Shown here piece by piece: positions 54,053 through 63,464 of a DNA stretch of 64,000 bases. The notes beneath the pieces are model-generated. The model had not been told where the DNA came from. It saw only the letters and a list, made by a program, of their open reading frames with translations, and did not search any database. Each line of letters begins with the position of its first letter. Within the stretch, counting starts at the first letter, position 1. This stretch comes from Sphingomonas sp. NBWT7 (GTDB lineage: Bacteria > Pseudomonadota > Alphaproteobacteria > Sphingomonadales > Sphingomonadaceae): the NCBI RefSeq assembly GCF_014217605.1, contig NZ_CP043639.1, positions 310,001 to 374,000 of the forward strand, given 5' to 3'. The translations under genes and the position numbers were made by a program.

Positions 54053-55044
54053 CTACGCTGCGCATAGCGGCGGCAGGGCCGATGACGAGCATCCAGGATC
54101 GCGGCCGACCCGGCTATCGACGCTTCGGCGTGCCCCCGTCCGGACCGGTCGACCGGCGCGCCTTCGCGGCGGCGCTCGCGGCAGTCGGCGCGTCGGCGGA
54201 CGATACCGCCATCGAGCTGTCGCACGGTGGCCTGGCGTTCGACGCGGGCGAGCGGCCGTTCGTGATCGCCGTTACCGGCGCGGCGGCGGCGCGGATCGAC
54301 GGTTTCGAGCTAGGCGGCTGGTGCGTAGCGGGCGTTCCGGCGGGCGCACGGGTGCAGATCGACGTGCGGCACGGCAATTGGGGTTATGTCGCCGTCGCCG
54401 GCCGGATCGCGGCGCCGGAATGGCTGGGGAGCCGCTCGACGCACTTTCTCGCCGAGCTGGGCGGCGGTCGCATTCGGTCGGGCGACGCGGTTCCGCTGGC
54501 AGACCTCAACGAACATCTTGCGGCAGCTGCGATCGAGCCGCCCCCCGATCATGTGCCGATCACGACCGCGCGGATTACCGTCGGGCCGCAGCAGCGCTTC
54601 TTCGACGACGAAGCGTTGCACATCCTCTCATTGGACACGTTCAACGCCAGCGCGCGCTTCGATAGGATGGGAATGGTTCTTGAGGGCCCGTCGCTGCGGC
54701 CCGCGCGCATCGACATGCCGAGCGAGCCGGCGGTGCGCGGGGCGTTGCAGGTCGACGGTGAGGGGCGGATCAGCCTGCTGACTGCGGACCATCAGACCAC
54801 GGGCGGCTATCCGCGTATCGCGGTGGTCGTCGAGCCCGACATCGATCGCCTCGCGCAACTCGCCGCCGGCTCACCGATCCGCTTCGTCGCGGTGAATGCG
54901 GCCGAGGCGATTGCAATCACGCGTGCCGCGGCGGTGGCGGAAGAGCGGTGGCTCGCACGAATTGCGGCGGCGCGGCGCGCAAAACCGTCGCTGCTGAGCG
55001 CCAACCTGATCGGCGGGGTGATCAACGCACTCGCCGAAATCTAG
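54049..55044 (+). CDS. pxpC: 5-oxoprolinase subunit C
   Basis: This 331-residue biotin-dependent carboxylase-like (allophanate hydrolase subunit 2) protein has MTSIQDRGRPGYRRFGVPPSGPVDRRAF at the start and ADHQTTGGYPRIAVV near the end. It completes the PxpABC complex. GTG 54049 overlaps the pxpB stop. No regulator is adjacent; the SDR upstream is the only nearby gene on the strand. Confidence 0.93.
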   Translation: MTTLRIAAAGPMTSIQDRGRPGYRRFGVPPSGPVDRRAFAAALAAVGASADDTAIELSHGGLAFDAGERPFVIAVTGAAAARIDGFELGGWCVAGVPAGARVQIDVRHGNWGYVAVAGRIAAPEWLGSRSTHFLAELGGGRIRSGDAVPLADLNEHLAAAAIEPPPDHVPITTARITVGPQQRFFDDEALHILSLDTFNASARFDRMGMVLEGPSLRPARIDMPSEPAVRGALQVDGEGRISLLTADHQTTGGYPRIAVVVEPDIDRLAQLAAGSPIRFVAVNAAEAIAITRAAAVAEERWLARIAAARRAKPSLLSANLIGGVINALAEI

Positions 55045-55059
55045 CCGGCGCGCCGCGTG

Positions 55060-56283
55060 TCAGAGCGCGTCGAAGTCGATCGGCTGGTGGCGATCGAGCG
55101 CGGCGTCGGCGGGAGGCATCGGATATTTCAGCCCGGTCGCACAGTTGAACAGCACGACCTCCTCGTCCTCTTCGACCTCGCCGTCGCGCAGCGCCTGGCG
55201 ATAAGCCGCGAGCGTCGCACCGCCCTCGGGGCAAAGCAGCAACCCGTCCTTGCGCGCCGTATCGTCGACCGCCTGCAGGATCGCTGGATCGCTCACGGCC
55301 AGCGCCTTGCCGCCGCTCTCACGCACAGCGCGCAGGATCAGGAAATCGCCCACCGCCCGCGGCACGCGGATGCCCATCGCAATCGTGTCGGCATCCTCCC
55401 AGCGCTCGGCATGCTCCTCGCCCGCCTCGAACGCGCGCACGATCGGCGCGCAACCCGATGCCTGCACGGCGTACATCCGCGGCCGCTCGCTGCCGATCCA
55501 GCCGAGCCGCTCGAGCTCGTCGAACGCCTTCCACATGCCGATCAGCCCGGTGCCGCCACCGGTTGGATAGAAGATCGCCTTGGGCAGCCGCCAGCCGAGC
55601 TGCGCGGCGAGTTCGAGCCCCATCGTCTTCTTGCCCTCGATCCGATACGGTTCCTTGAGCGTCGAGAAGTCGAACCAGCGGCCTTCGGCCGCGCCTTTGC
55701 CGACGATCGCGCCGCAATCATCGATCAGACCGTTGACCCGCCAGACGCGCGCACCCTGCATCGCGATCTCGCGGACGTTCACTTCTGGCGTGTCCTCGGG
55801 GCAGAAGACGATCGTCTCGATCCCGCAGCGGCTGGCATAAGCGGCGAGCGCGGCGCCCGCATTGCCGTTGGTCGGCATCGCGATCCGGGTTACGCCCAGC
55901 TCCTTCGCCATCGCCACCGCCATGACGAGCCCGCGCGCCTTGAAGCTGCCGGTCGGCAACCGCCCCTCGTCCTTGACCCACACGTTGCTGCCGCCCGCCT
56001 TGGGGATCGGTACCAGCGGCGTCTCGATCTCGCCCAGGCTGACGACGTTGCGCGTCTGCCGGACGGGCAGCAACTCACGCCACCGCCACAGATCGGTCGG
56101 CCGCGCCGCCAGCGCATCGCGCGAGAGCGCCGCGCCGGCCGCATCGAGATCGTAGCGAACCAATAACGGCCGGCCGACGCGCGACAGATTGTGCAGCGTG
56201 TCGGCGTCGTACCGCTCCCCCGTCATCGAACATTCGAGATGCGTGACGAATGTCTGCCGGTCGGCGGTAAGGTTCGCGTTCAT
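55060..56283 (-). CDS. thrC: Threonine synthase
   Basis: This 407-residue PLP enzyme converts O-phosphohomoserine to threonine. The PLP Lys is in PTGSFKARG (Lys115), and MPTNGNAGAALAAYASRCGI and YPTGGGTGLIGMWKAF are typical PLP-fold segments. The N-terminal THLECSMTGERYDAD is a zinc-like start seen in related threonine synthases. ATG 56283 is preferred over upstream open frame. It is convergent with pxpC. Confidence 0.85.
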   Translation of the reverse strand: MNANLTADRQTFVTHLECSMTGERYDADTLHNLSRVGRPLLVRYDLDAAGAALSRDALAARPTDLWRWRELLPVRQTRNVVSLGEIETPLVPIPKAGGSNVWVKDEGRLPTGSFKARGLVMAVAMAKELGVTRIAMPTNGNAGAALAAYASRCGIETIVFCPEDTPEVNVREIAMQGARVWRVNGLIDDCGAIVGKGAAEGRWFDFSTLKEPYRIEGKKTMGLELAAQLGWRLPKAIFYPTGGGTGLIGMWKAFDELERLGWIGSERPRMYAVQASGCAPIVRAFEAGEEHAERWEDADTIAMGIRVPRAVGDFLILRAVRESGGKALAVSDPAILQAVDDTARKDGLLLCPEGGATLAAYRQALRDGEVEEDEEVVLFNCATGLKYPMPPADAALDRHQPIDFDAL

Positions 56284-56336
56284 GCAACGATGCTTAGCGC
56301 GCGTTGCAGAGCAAAGGAACGCCCTCGTCGAGTGAC

Positions 56337-56894
56337 TTAGTAGGGTTTCCTGGCGACGCCGACCAACGCCGGCCGCAGCAGCCGGTCGCGGATCATCCAC
56401 CCCGACTGCATCTCCTGCACGATCGTACCCGGCGTGGCGTCGGACGGCACCTCCAGCATCGCCTGATGCTTGTTCGGATCGAGCGGCTGGTCCATCGCTT
56501 CGATGCGCGTCAGGCCGTGGCGCTGGAACACGCTGGTCAGCTCGCGCCCGGTCGCCTCCAGCCCCGTGACGAGGCCCTTGAACTTGTCGTCCCCGCGCAG
56601 CTCCGCCGGGATGGCGGACAGCGCGCGCTCTAGGTTGTCGTTGACGCTGAGCACATCGCGCGCGAACGCGGTCGCGGCATAGGCGCGTGCATCGGCGGCG
56701 TCCTTTTCGGCGCGGCGACGGATGTTCTGGATTTCGGCCTGCGCGTAGAGCGTCTGCTGCTTTGCGTCGGCGAGCTGGTTCTCGAGCTCGGCCACGCGAT
56801 CATGTTCCGCCACTTCGGGCGCTGCTGCCGCGGTTTCCTCGCGCAGATCCTCGCCGCTTTCGGTGACGGTGGTATTGCCTTGCGTATCGGTCAT
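56337..56894 (-). CDS. grpE: Nucleotide exchange factor GrpE
   Basis: This 185-residue cochaperone of DnaK has a long coiled-coil N-terminal half (VAELENQLADAKQQTLYAQAEIQNIRRRAEKDAADARAYA) followed by the GrpE beta-domain (HQAMLEVPSDATPGTIVQEMQSGWMIRDRLLRPALVGVA). It follows hrcA on the same strand with a 35-base gap. The start at ATG 56894 has AGGGAAACG before it; a further Met upstream is not favoured. Confidence 0.95.
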   Translation of the reverse strand: MTDTQGNTTVTESGEDLREETAAAAPEVAEHDRVAELENQLADAKQQTLYAQAEIQNIRRRAEKDAADARAYAATAFARDVLSVNDNLERALSAIPAELRGDDKFKGLVTGLEATGRELTSVFQRHGLTRIEAMDQPLDPNKHQAMLEVPSDATPGTIVQEMQSGWMIRDRLLRPALVGVARKPY

Positions 56895-56929
56895 CGTTTC
56901 CCTGTCTGACTGCATCAATCGTTGCCGGC

Positions 56930-57973
56930 TCAACCCATCAGGCGGGCGAGCGTTGCGGCCGTGAAATCCACCATGGGCACGACGCGGGCGTAGTTCAACC
57001 GAGTCGGACCGATCACGCCGACAACGCCGACGACGCGGCCGTCGCTGCCGTGGAACGGCCGCGCGATCACCGACGAGCCCGACAGCGCGAACAGCTTGTT
57101 CTCTGCGCCGATGAAGATGCGCGTCGCATCGCCGGCGCGCGCTGAATCAAGCAGCGCGGCGATCTCCTGCTTGCCATCGAGATCGTCGAGGAGATCGCGC
57201 ACGCGGTCGAGATCGGCGTTGGCAGCGTCGTCGAGCAGGCGACCCTGGCCGCGCACGATCAGCACCGGGCGCCGACCGCCGTCCTCGCTCCACACCGCGA
57301 GGCCGCGTTCGATCAGTGCGCGCGCCGCGCCGTCGAGCGCCGCGCGCCCTTGCGCGAGTTCACGATCGATCCGCGCGCGGGCGGCCGACAGGGTGAGGCC
57401 AGAGAGCGTGGCGGACATGAAATTGCCGGCTTCGACCAGCGCCGCCGGGCCGACGCCGGAGGGCAAATCGACGACGCGATTCTCGACCGATCCATCCTCG
57501 CTGACGAGTACCGCCAGCGCCTGCCCCTGCGATAGCGGCAGGAAGCCGATCGAGCGCAGCACCTGCTCACGCTTTGGCACCATCACGAGCCCGGCACATG
57601 CCGACAGGCCGGAGAGCGCGGCGGTCGTCGCGGCGAGCGCTTCCTCGACCGGGCCGCCGCTGCCAGCGCGCGATTCAATTGTCGCGCGCTCCTCGGCGGA
57701 CGGCTCCAGCGCCTGCATCATTCCGTCGACGAACAGCCGCAGACCGAGATCGGTCGGCATTCGACCCGCCGACGTATGCGGCGCGGCGAGAAGACCGGCA
57801 TCTTCGAGCTGCGCTAGCACGCTGCGGATCGAGGCCGGCGAAAGGCTGAGCCCCGCGAGCGCTAGCGTCTTCGATCCGACCGGCTGCCCGCTGGTGAGAT
57901 AGCCGTCGACGACGCGGCGGAAGATGTCGCGGGCGCGGTCGTTGAGTTCGGCGATCGGCGGTGATGCGGTCAC
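56930..57973 (-). CDS. hrcA: Heat-inducible transcription repressor HrcA
   Basis: This 347-residue repressor of class I heat-shock genes has an N-terminal winged helix (YLTSGQPVGSKTLALAGLSLSPASIRSVLAQLEDAGLL, then HTSAGRMPTDLGLRLFVDGMM) and the C-terminal domain ending VVGVIGPTRLNYARVVPMVDFTA. It is divergent from rph and upstream of grpE, a common order. I did not find a CIRCE element in this window. The start codon is ambiguous; GTG 57973 gives ASPPIAELNDRARDIFRRV, the family's usual N-terminus, while a TTG at 58009 adds a non-conserved extension. Confidence 0.93.
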   Translation of the reverse strand: MTASPPIAELNDRARDIFRRVVDGYLTSGQPVGSKTLALAGLSLSPASIRSVLAQLEDAGLLAAPHTSAGRMPTDLGLRLFVDGMMQALEPSAEERATIESRAGSGGPVEEALAATTAALSGLSACAGLVMVPKREQVLRSIGFLPLSQGQALAVLVSEDGSVENRVVDLPSGVGPAALVEAGNFMSATLSGLTLSAARARIDRELAQGRAALDGAARALIERGLAVWSEDGGRRPVLIVRGQGRLLDDAANADLDRVRDLLDDLDGKQEIAALLDSARAGDATRIFIGAENKLFALSGSSVIARPFHGSDGRVVGVVGVIGPTRLNYARVVPMVDFTAATLARLMG

Positions 57974-58054
57974 GCCGACGAATCTAGGACGCGCGGGCTG
58001 GCGCGGCAATCACCGAGCGGCTAACCGCGCGGGCCTATCCAGGAGAAATTGTTC

Positions 58055-58771
58055 ATGCGTCCCAGCGGCCGTGCGCCCGACCAGATGCGCGCCATTAGCA
58101 TCGAGCCGAACTTCACCCGTCACGCCGAGGGATCGGTGCTGATCGGCTTCGGCGATACCAAGGTGCTCGTCACCGCGAGCATTGAGGAGCGCGTGCCGCC
58201 GTTCCTGCGCGGCAAGGGGCAGGGCTGGGTGACGGCGGAATATGGCATGTTGCCGCGCGCCACGCATACCCGCGGCAGCAGAGAGGCAGCCAAAGGAAAG
58301 CAATCGGGTCGAACGCAGGAAATCCAGCGACTTATCGGGCGTTCCTTGCGCGCTGTCACCGATATGGCCGCGCTGGGCGAGCGGCAGATCGTGCTCGACT
58401 GCGACGTGATTCAGGCAGACGGCGGCACGCGCACCGCGTCGATCTCGGGCGCGTGGGTCGCGCTCAGGCTGGCGGTCGACGGGCTGATGCAGGCGGGCAA
58501 GATCGACAAGGATCCGATCGCGCAGAAGGTCGCGGCGGTCAGCTGCGGGATCTACCAGGGGCAGCCGGTGCTCGACCTTGATTACGTCGAGGATTCGAAC
58601 GCCGACGCCGACGGCAATTTCGTACTGCTCCAGAACGGCAATATCGCCGAGGCGCAGGCGACCGCCGAGCATGCGACCTACGACGAGGAAGCGCTGCTGC
58701 GCCTGCTGCGGCTGGCGCGGATCGGCTGCACCGACATCTTCGCGGCGCAGGCCAAGGCGGTCGGCCGGTGA
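58055..58771 (+). CDS. rph: Ribonuclease PH
   Basis: This 238-residue 3'-5' phosphorolytic exoribonuclease trims tRNA 3' ends. It begins [41 protein letters not shown], has [16 protein letters not shown] and [19 protein letters not shown], all family hallmarks. The ATG has CAGGAG before it. It overlaps rdgB by four bases and is divergent from hrcA. Confidence 0.96.
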   Translation: MRPSGRAPDQMRAISIEPNFTRHAEGSVLIGFGDTKVLVTASIEERVPPFLRGKGQGWVTAEYGMLPRATHTRGSREAAKGKQSGRTQEIQRLIGRSLRAVTDMAALGERQIVLDCDVIQADGGTRTASISGAWVALRLAVDGLMQAGKIDKDPIAQKVAAVSCGIYQGQPVLDLDYVEDSNADADGNFVLLQNGNIAEAQATAEHATYDEEALLRLLRLARIGCTDIFAAQAKAVGR

Positions 58772-59394
58772 GTGGGGAGGGCGACGCGCCGCAAGCAATT
58801 CGCAAGCTGCAACCGGGACGGTTGGTGATCGCCAGCCATAATCCGGGCAAGGTGCGCGAGATCGCTGCGCTGCTCGAGGGGCGCGGGCTCGACGTCGTGT
58901 CGGCGGCCGAGCTCGACCTGCCCGAACCCGAGGAAACGGGCACCACCTTCGTAATGAACGCCGAGCTCAAGGCGCGCGCGGCGGCCGATCTGTCGGGCCT
59001 GCCCGCGCTGGCCGACGACAGCGGCCTGTGTGTCGAGGCATTGGGCGGCGACCCCGGCATTTTCTCGGCGCGGTGGGCGGGCGAGGGCAAGGACTTCGCC
59101 GAGGCGATGCGCCGCGTCGAGGCGAAGCTGGCCGAAATCGAGGGCGCGCCGCGTGATGCGCATTTCGTTTGCGCGCTCGCGCTCGCATGGCCGGACGGGC
59201 ATGTCGAGTGGTTCGAAGGCCGGGTCAACGGCACGCTGGTATGGCCGCCGCGCGGCGATAAGGGCTTCGGCTACGACGCGATGTTCCTGCCCGATGGCGC
59301 GTTGGAGACGTTCGGCGAGATGGAGGAGGACGCGAAACACGCGATCAGCCACCGCGCGGACGCCTTCCGCCAGATGGTGGGCGCGGTCTTCTGA
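58768..59394 (+). CDS. rdgB: XTP/dITP diphosphatase
   Basis: This 208-residue Ham1/RdgB-like enzyme removes non-canonical purine nucleotides. It has the binding start [50 protein letters not shown] with the catalytic Asp pair, and the [10 protein letters not shown] end. It starts at GTG 58768, overlapping the rph stop (GTGA). rph-rdgB coupling is common. Confidence 0.95.
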   Translation: MSGEGDAPQAIRKLQPGRLVIASHNPGKVREIAALLEGRGLDVVSAAELDLPEPEETGTTFVMNAELKARAAADLSGLPALADDSGLCVEALGGDPGIFSARWAGEGKDFAEAMRRVEAKLAEIEGAPRDAHFVCALALAWPDGHVEWFEGRVNGTLVWPPRGDKGFGYDAMFLPDGALETFGEMEEDAKHAISHRADAFRQMVGAVF

Positions 59395-59515
59395 GTGCGT
59401 CGGGCCGGCAGGAACGACTGCTTTCGGAAGAGCGCTGAACACCTGCCATTATGTGCCTGCCCGACGGTCACGCGAATGTCCGCTATCGCCGGGACAGCGG
59501 CCGGTCACGCGCTGC

Positions 59516-60327
59516 CTATCTGGCGTTGTCGATCCACGATTGAGGGATCGGATGCCCTTTGCCGCGATTGATGGCGATAGCGGCCTGCAGATAGGCGACC
59601 GCCTGCGCGCGGTGACCGGTTGATTGCAGCACCGCCGCTGCATTGACGCGGCTGATGGTGTCGGCTGGATCAAGGCGGCTGGCCTGTTCGAACCGACGCA
59701 GCGCCTCCGCCTGATCCCCTCGCTTCCAAGCGTCTGCGCCGAGAGATCGGACGGCGCCTGCCTGCTCATCGATTGGCAGTAAATCGGTGTCCACAATCCC
59801 GGCGAGTGCGGTGCGTTTCAAGGTGGGGTCGCCCATCGCTTCAGCGATACGGTACTGATATTGGAGCGTCGCAAACTGTTCATCGTTGGTGAGGCCGGGT
59901 GTTGCCGCGACGTCCGAAAGCGCTTGGTGGGCTGGAATGAGTTTTCCCGCACCGACCAGCTTCTGCACATCGACGAACCTGCAGGCGATCTGCTTGCGCA
60001 GTACTACACCCTCTGCCCGGCAGGACTTCCAGGCGATCGTGCGCTGGTTCCCGAACGCATCCACCCCACTGTCGGGGGTCAATCCATTCGCACTGGTCTT
60101 CATGGCGATCATCGGGTTGTGTTGCAGCGAGTAGCGCGAAATACGCGAGCCGAGCACGACCCCCTTCTTGCTAAGTCCGGGGCATCGGCATCGAGGCCAT
60201 CGGAATTAGGGGCATAGACGACAATGTCCTTCGGCTCAGTTGACGGCGCCTCTTTTGAAGCCTGTTGCGCCGGCACGCCGGTCGAAGTCGCGAGAGCCAA
60301 AACGAAGAGTGGGCCATAGATGCGCAT
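59516..60327 (-). pseudogene. TPR-like exported protein, broken by a frameshift
   Basis: Two adjoining minus-strand frames look like one gene. The first (60327 to 60109) has a start, a signal peptide (ALATSTGVPA|Q) and the text EPKDIVVYAPNSDGLDADAPDLARRG. The second (from 60157 to 59516) continues with LGSRISRYSLQHNPMIAMKTSANGL, QLVQKLV-like helices and a tetratricopeptide-like end (AWKRGDQAEALRRFEQASRLDPADTISRVNAAAVLQSTGHRAQAVAYLQAAIAI). They are out of phase. Adding one G in the five-G run at 60160-60164 joins them. It could be a real mutation, slippage or a sequencing error. The function is unknown; the tail is a TPR superhelix. Confidence 0.7.
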
Positions 60328-60486
60328 CGTCGTTCGCTCCCTAGCTGATTGGCTAGATGCCCCTAGTCCTAACCTGGTGTAACAGCTTGCTTATCTGCAG
60401 CGCGCACCAAATCGCTGCTGACTGCAATTGGGCGCAAGTCGACCGTCCGCTTCGCCGGGTTCAAGGCATAACCACGTGTCGCAGCA

Positions 60487-61098
60487 TCAAAATGCTCGTT
60501 GGCCAACCACATTGCCAGCCGGGCTGTAGCGGCAGACCAGATAGTCGTCGGTCGCGCTCGAGGCGGTCGCGCAGCCAAGCCTCTGCGTGTCGCGCCAGAC
60601 GATCTGCGTATAGTGCGCGACGTCCTGCCACCGGCCGGTGCGGCTGAATGCCGGCGTCGGGCGGTCGACGAAATCGCGCCGTTCAGCGACCCAGTGTCCG
60701 ATCATCTCGTCGTAGCGATAGGCGCCGCGTGTGCCCGTCCACAAATTCTCGCCCTCGCGCGACGGGCCGTGCGGCTGGTCGGCATGCGCGAAGCGGCCGG
60801 TCCGCGCCATCTGCTCGGCATGCGCGAAGCGGCCGGTCCGCGCCATCTCCTCGGCATAGGCACGCGCCGTGGCCGCGAGCCGATCATCCCACGCCAGCGG
60901 GGGGACATCGACGGCGGCGCGGGCGCGATTGTGCGCGCGGAGCATCGTGTCGCGGAGCAGCGCTGTGCCGCGCGACGCCGGGGCGTCAGTTGCGCGCTGC
61001 TCGACGATCCGTTCGGGGCCGGGATCGGGCGATTGCGCGCATCCTGTCAGCATCAGGGCGAGGGGAAGGAGGTAGCGGTGCAGCGACATCGCCGCCAT
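60487..61098 (-). CDS. CAP-domain (SCP/PR-1-like) lipoprotein
   Basis: This 203-residue protein has a lipobox-like signal end (LMLTGC, about Cys20) and a CAP domain (LRAHNRARAAVDVPPLAWDDRLAATARAYAEEMA, then HYTQIVWRDTQRLGCATA, YLVCRYSPAGNVVGQ). The His residues of the CAP cavity are in RAHN and HYTQ. A 36-base tandem duplication (60786-60857) repeats MARTGRFAHAEQ twice, inserting twelve residues into the domain. The start is ATG 61098 or 61089. Its start lies about 12-21 bases from the divergent hemW start. Function of bacterial CAP proteins is not settled. Confidence 0.85.
   Translation of the reverse strand: MAAMSLHRYLLPLALMLTGCAQSPDPGPERIVEQRATDAPASRGTALLRDTMLRAHNRARAAVDVPPLAWDDRLAATARAYAEEMARTGRFAHAEQMARTGRFAHADQPHGPSREGENLWTGTRGAYRYDEMIGHWVAERRDFVDRPTPAFSRTGRWQDVAHYTQIVWRDTQRLGCATASSATDDYLVCRYSPAGNVVGQRAF
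60786..60857. repeat. 36-bp in-frame tandem duplication in the CAP gene
   Basis: Two adjacent copies of a 36-base unit (60786-60821 and 60822-60857) differ at one base (G to C). They encode 12-residue repeats MARTGRFAHAEQ and MARTGRFAHADQ when read on the minus strand with their flanks. The near-identity indicates a recent duplication by slippage or unequal recombination. Confidence 0.9.
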
Positions 61099-61110
61099 AT
61101 CGGCCCGACC

Positions 61111-62319
61111 ATGGTTTCCAACAATGCACCGGCTGTCGATCGCGCGCCGAACGATGACGCGATCGGCGCCCCGCTGGCGCTCTACGTCCACTGGCCGTTC
61201 TGCGTGTCCAAATGCCCGTATTGCGATTTCAACAGCCACGTGCGCGCGTCGGTCGATCAGGAAGCGTGGCGCGATGCACTGCTCGCCGATCTCGCCTATG
61301 AAGCCGCAATGCTGCCCGGACGGCGGCTCGGCTCGATCTTCTTCGGCGGCGGCACGCCGTCGCTGATGCCGCCAGCGACAGTCGCCGCGGTGCTGACGGC
61401 CGCCGAGCGGGCGTGGGGGTTCGCGCCCGATATCGAGATCACGCTGGAGGCGAACCCTTCGTCGGTCGAAGCGGCGCGGTTCGCGGATCTCGCCGCCGCC
61501 GGCGTCAACCGCGCCTCGCTCGGACTCCAGGCGCTCGACGATGTGTCGCTCCAGTTCCTCGGGCGCGCGCACGGTGTCGACGAGGGGCTGGCGGCGCTGG
61601 CGGTGGCGCAGGACGTCTTCCGGCGCGTCAGCTTCGACCTGATCTATGCCCGGCCCGGCCAGGCGATCGCCGCGTGGGAGGCGGAGCTTCGCCGCGCGAT
61701 CGGCTTCGGCACCGAGCATCTGTCCTTGTACCAACTGACGATCGAGCCGGGGACGCGCTTCTTCACCGAGGCGGCGGCGGGGCGGCTGACGATCCCCGAT
61801 GAGGATACGGCGGCGACGCTGTTCGAGACGACACGCGCGATCACCGCGGCGGCGGGGCTGCCGGCGTATGAGATCAGCAACCACGCGAAACCGGGGGCGG
61901 AGAGCCGGCACAATCTGACCTATTGGCGCTACCGCGATTACGCCGGGATCGGCCCTGGCGCGCACGGGCGGCGTGGCGGCGTGGCAACGACGCGGCGGCG
62001 TAAGCCCGAGAATTGGCTCGCCGCCGTCGCGCGCAACGGTCACGGGACCGAGGCGGAGGAGCCGCTCGCGCCGCAGACATGCGCGTCCGAGGCACTGCTG
62101 ATGGGGCTGCGGCTGCGTGAGGGCGTCGATCTTCGCCGCGTCGCCGCGCTTGGCCAGACGGATATCGCCGGCGTCGTCGACGAGGCGGCGATCGAGCGCC
62201 TGCCCGAGCTGATCGTGCGGGAAGGCGACCGGCTGCGGATCACGGAGGCCGGCATGCTGCTGCTCGATGCTATCCTGCCGGAGGTGGTGCGCGATACAAC
62301 CGCGCACAAAATCGCCTAA
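61111..62319 (+). CDS. hemW: Radical SAM haem chaperone/coproporphyrinogen dehydrogenase-like HemW
   Basis: This 402-residue radical SAM protein has the cluster motif CVSKCPYC (Cys31, Cys35, Cys38) after LALYVHWPF, the GGG motif IFFGGGTPSLM, and the HemW C-terminal fold ending LDAILPEVV. HemW proteins insert haem into respiratory proteins; it is not the O2-independent haem-synthesis enzyme HemN, since that has a longer N-terminal sequence. The start ATG 61111 has no clear ribosome binding site. It is divergent from the CAP gene with very little room between. Confidence 0.9.
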   Translation: MVSNNAPAVDRAPNDDAIGAPLALYVHWPFCVSKCPYCDFNSHVRASVDQEAWRDALLADLAYEAAMLPGRRLGSIFFGGGTPSLMPPATVAAVLTAAERAWGFAPDIEITLEANPSSVEAARFADLAAAGVNRASLGLQALDDVSLQFLGRAHGVDEGLAALAVAQDVFRRVSFDLIYARPGQAIAAWEAELRRAIGFGTEHLSLYQLTIEPGTRFFTEAAAGRLTIPDEDTAATLFETTRAITAAAGLPAYEISNHAKPGAESRHNLTYWRYRDYAGIGPGAHGRRGGVATTRRRKPENWLAAVARNGHGTEAEEPLAPQTCASEALLMGLRLREGVDLRRVAALGQTDIAGVVDEAAIERLPELIVREGDRLRITEAGMLLLDAILPEVVRDTTAHKIA

Positions 62320-62486
62320 TATCCCCACCAGGCGACGAGCATGATCAGCAGCGCGATCGCGACGAAGACGAAATGTCCGCGATAGGGATCGCGTTCGGGG
62401 CGGTCGACGAACAGCGGCGGATCGTCTGGCCGTGGCATGTCGGGCGGGGGCGGTTCCTCGAGCGGCGGTTCGCGCTTGTCGGTCAT
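62316..62486 (-). CDS. Small membrane protein, Pro-rich
   Basis: This 56-residue protein has a soluble Pro/Glu/Asp-rich half (REPPLEEPPPPDMPRPDDPP) and a single C-terminal transmembrane helix (FVFVAIALLIMLVAWWGY). ATG 62486 has AAGGAGG upstream, which decides the start over the longer frame to 62549. Function is unknown. It overlaps the end of hemW by four bases tail to tail. Confidence 0.6.
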   Translation of the reverse strand: MTDKREPPLEEPPPPDMPRPDDPPLFVDRPERDPYRGHFVFVAIALLIMLVAWWGY

Positions 62487-62568
62487 CGTCACCTCCTTGC
62501 CGGCGCTCGGCAGCGCGTCATGCCCGCCACAACTGGAGGCGGCAAGCATTGCCGCGACGGTCGCGCCG

Positions 62569-63438
62569 TCAGGCGGGCGGGATCACGGTATCGCGCAGCC
62601 ACTGGCTGACCGCCTGGATCCGCGGCGCGGCGTGCCCGTCGGCGTGGGTAACCAGCCAGAAGGTGCGCGATAGCGCGACATCGTCGGGCAGTACGGGCAC
62701 CAGCGCCGTGTCACCCACGGCGACAAAGTCGGGCAGGATGCCGATCCCGGCGCCCGATCGTACCATTGCGTGCTGCACGTTGATGCTGGTCGAGCGCAGC
62801 CGCGCGACAAGCCCGTCGTGCACCTCCGATAGGTAATCGAGCTCGGGCGCGTGGATATGCTCGGGCACGTAGCCGAGCAGGACGTGGCGTTCGAGCGACT
62901 GCCGGTCTGCCGGCAGGCCATGGGCGGCGAGATAGGCTGGCGCGGCGTAGAGGCGCAGGCGATAGTGGGCGAGCTTGCCTGCGATCAGCTGGCGGTTGCG
63001 CGGGCGGGCGAGCATGACGGCGATGTCGGCCTCTCGCTTCGACGGATCGAGAAATCCCGATGCGGTAATGAGGTCAAGCCGGATCCTGGGATGCGCGGAC
63101 TGGAGCGCCGGCAGGCGGCGGGCGAGGACGTGCGTCGCGAGGCCCTCGGCGACGCTGAGCCGCACGTGGCCGGCGATGCCGCCGCCGCGCTCGCCCTCCG
63201 TCGCGGAAAGGATCGCGGCGTCGACCGCCTCGGCATGGCCGAGCAGCTTCTGCCCCGCGTCGCTCAACCGCCGTTCGCCGCCGATCGATTCGAATAGCGG
63301 CTGGCCGACCGCTGCCTCGAGCCGCTGCAGCCGGCGCGCGACGGTTGTGGTGTCGATGCCGAGCGCGCGCGCGGCCGCCGCGACCCTGCCGGCGTGCGCG
63401 ACGGAGAGGAACACGCGCAGATCGTCCCAGTTCTTCAC
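62569..63438 (-). CDS. LysR-family transcriptional regulator
   Basis: This 289-residue regulator has the N-terminal winged helix NWDDLRVFLSVAHAGRVAAAARALGIDTTTVARRLQRLEAAVG and the LysR sensor domain (VRLSVAEGLATHVLARRLPALQ). It is divergent from mmsA, so it probably controls that gene. GTG 63438 is preferred to ATG 63471 because a palindrome (AATGCA-TTCG-TGCATT at 63465-63480) sits over the upstream ATG. The inducer is unknown, perhaps a valine or inositol degradation intermediate. Confidence 0.87.
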   Translation of the reverse strand: MKNWDDLRVFLSVAHAGRVAAAARALGIDTTTVARRLQRLEAAVGQPLFESIGGERRLSDAGQKLLGHAEAVDAAILSATEGERGGGIAGHVRLSVAEGLATHVLARRLPALQSAHPRIRLDLITASGFLDPSKREADIAVMLARPRNRQLIAGKLAHYRLRLYAAPAYLAAHGLPADRQSLERHVLLGYVPEHIHAPELDYLSEVHDGLVARLRSTSINVQHAMVRSGAGIGILPDFVAVGDTALVPVLPDDVALSRTFWLVTHADGHAAPRIQAVSQWLRDTVIPPA

Positions 63439-63464
63439 GCGCTCGGCCCCGGCATGGCTGCAAA

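Noticed and set aside
57974..58054. CIRCE element between hrcA and rph
   Set aside because: I looked for TTAGCACTC-N9-GAGTGCTAA and found no match; HrcA targets must lie elsewhere.
60109..60327. The first frame as an independent small exported protein
   Set aside because: It ends in non-conserved text after the G run, whereas the next frame continues the protein; one frameshift explains both better.
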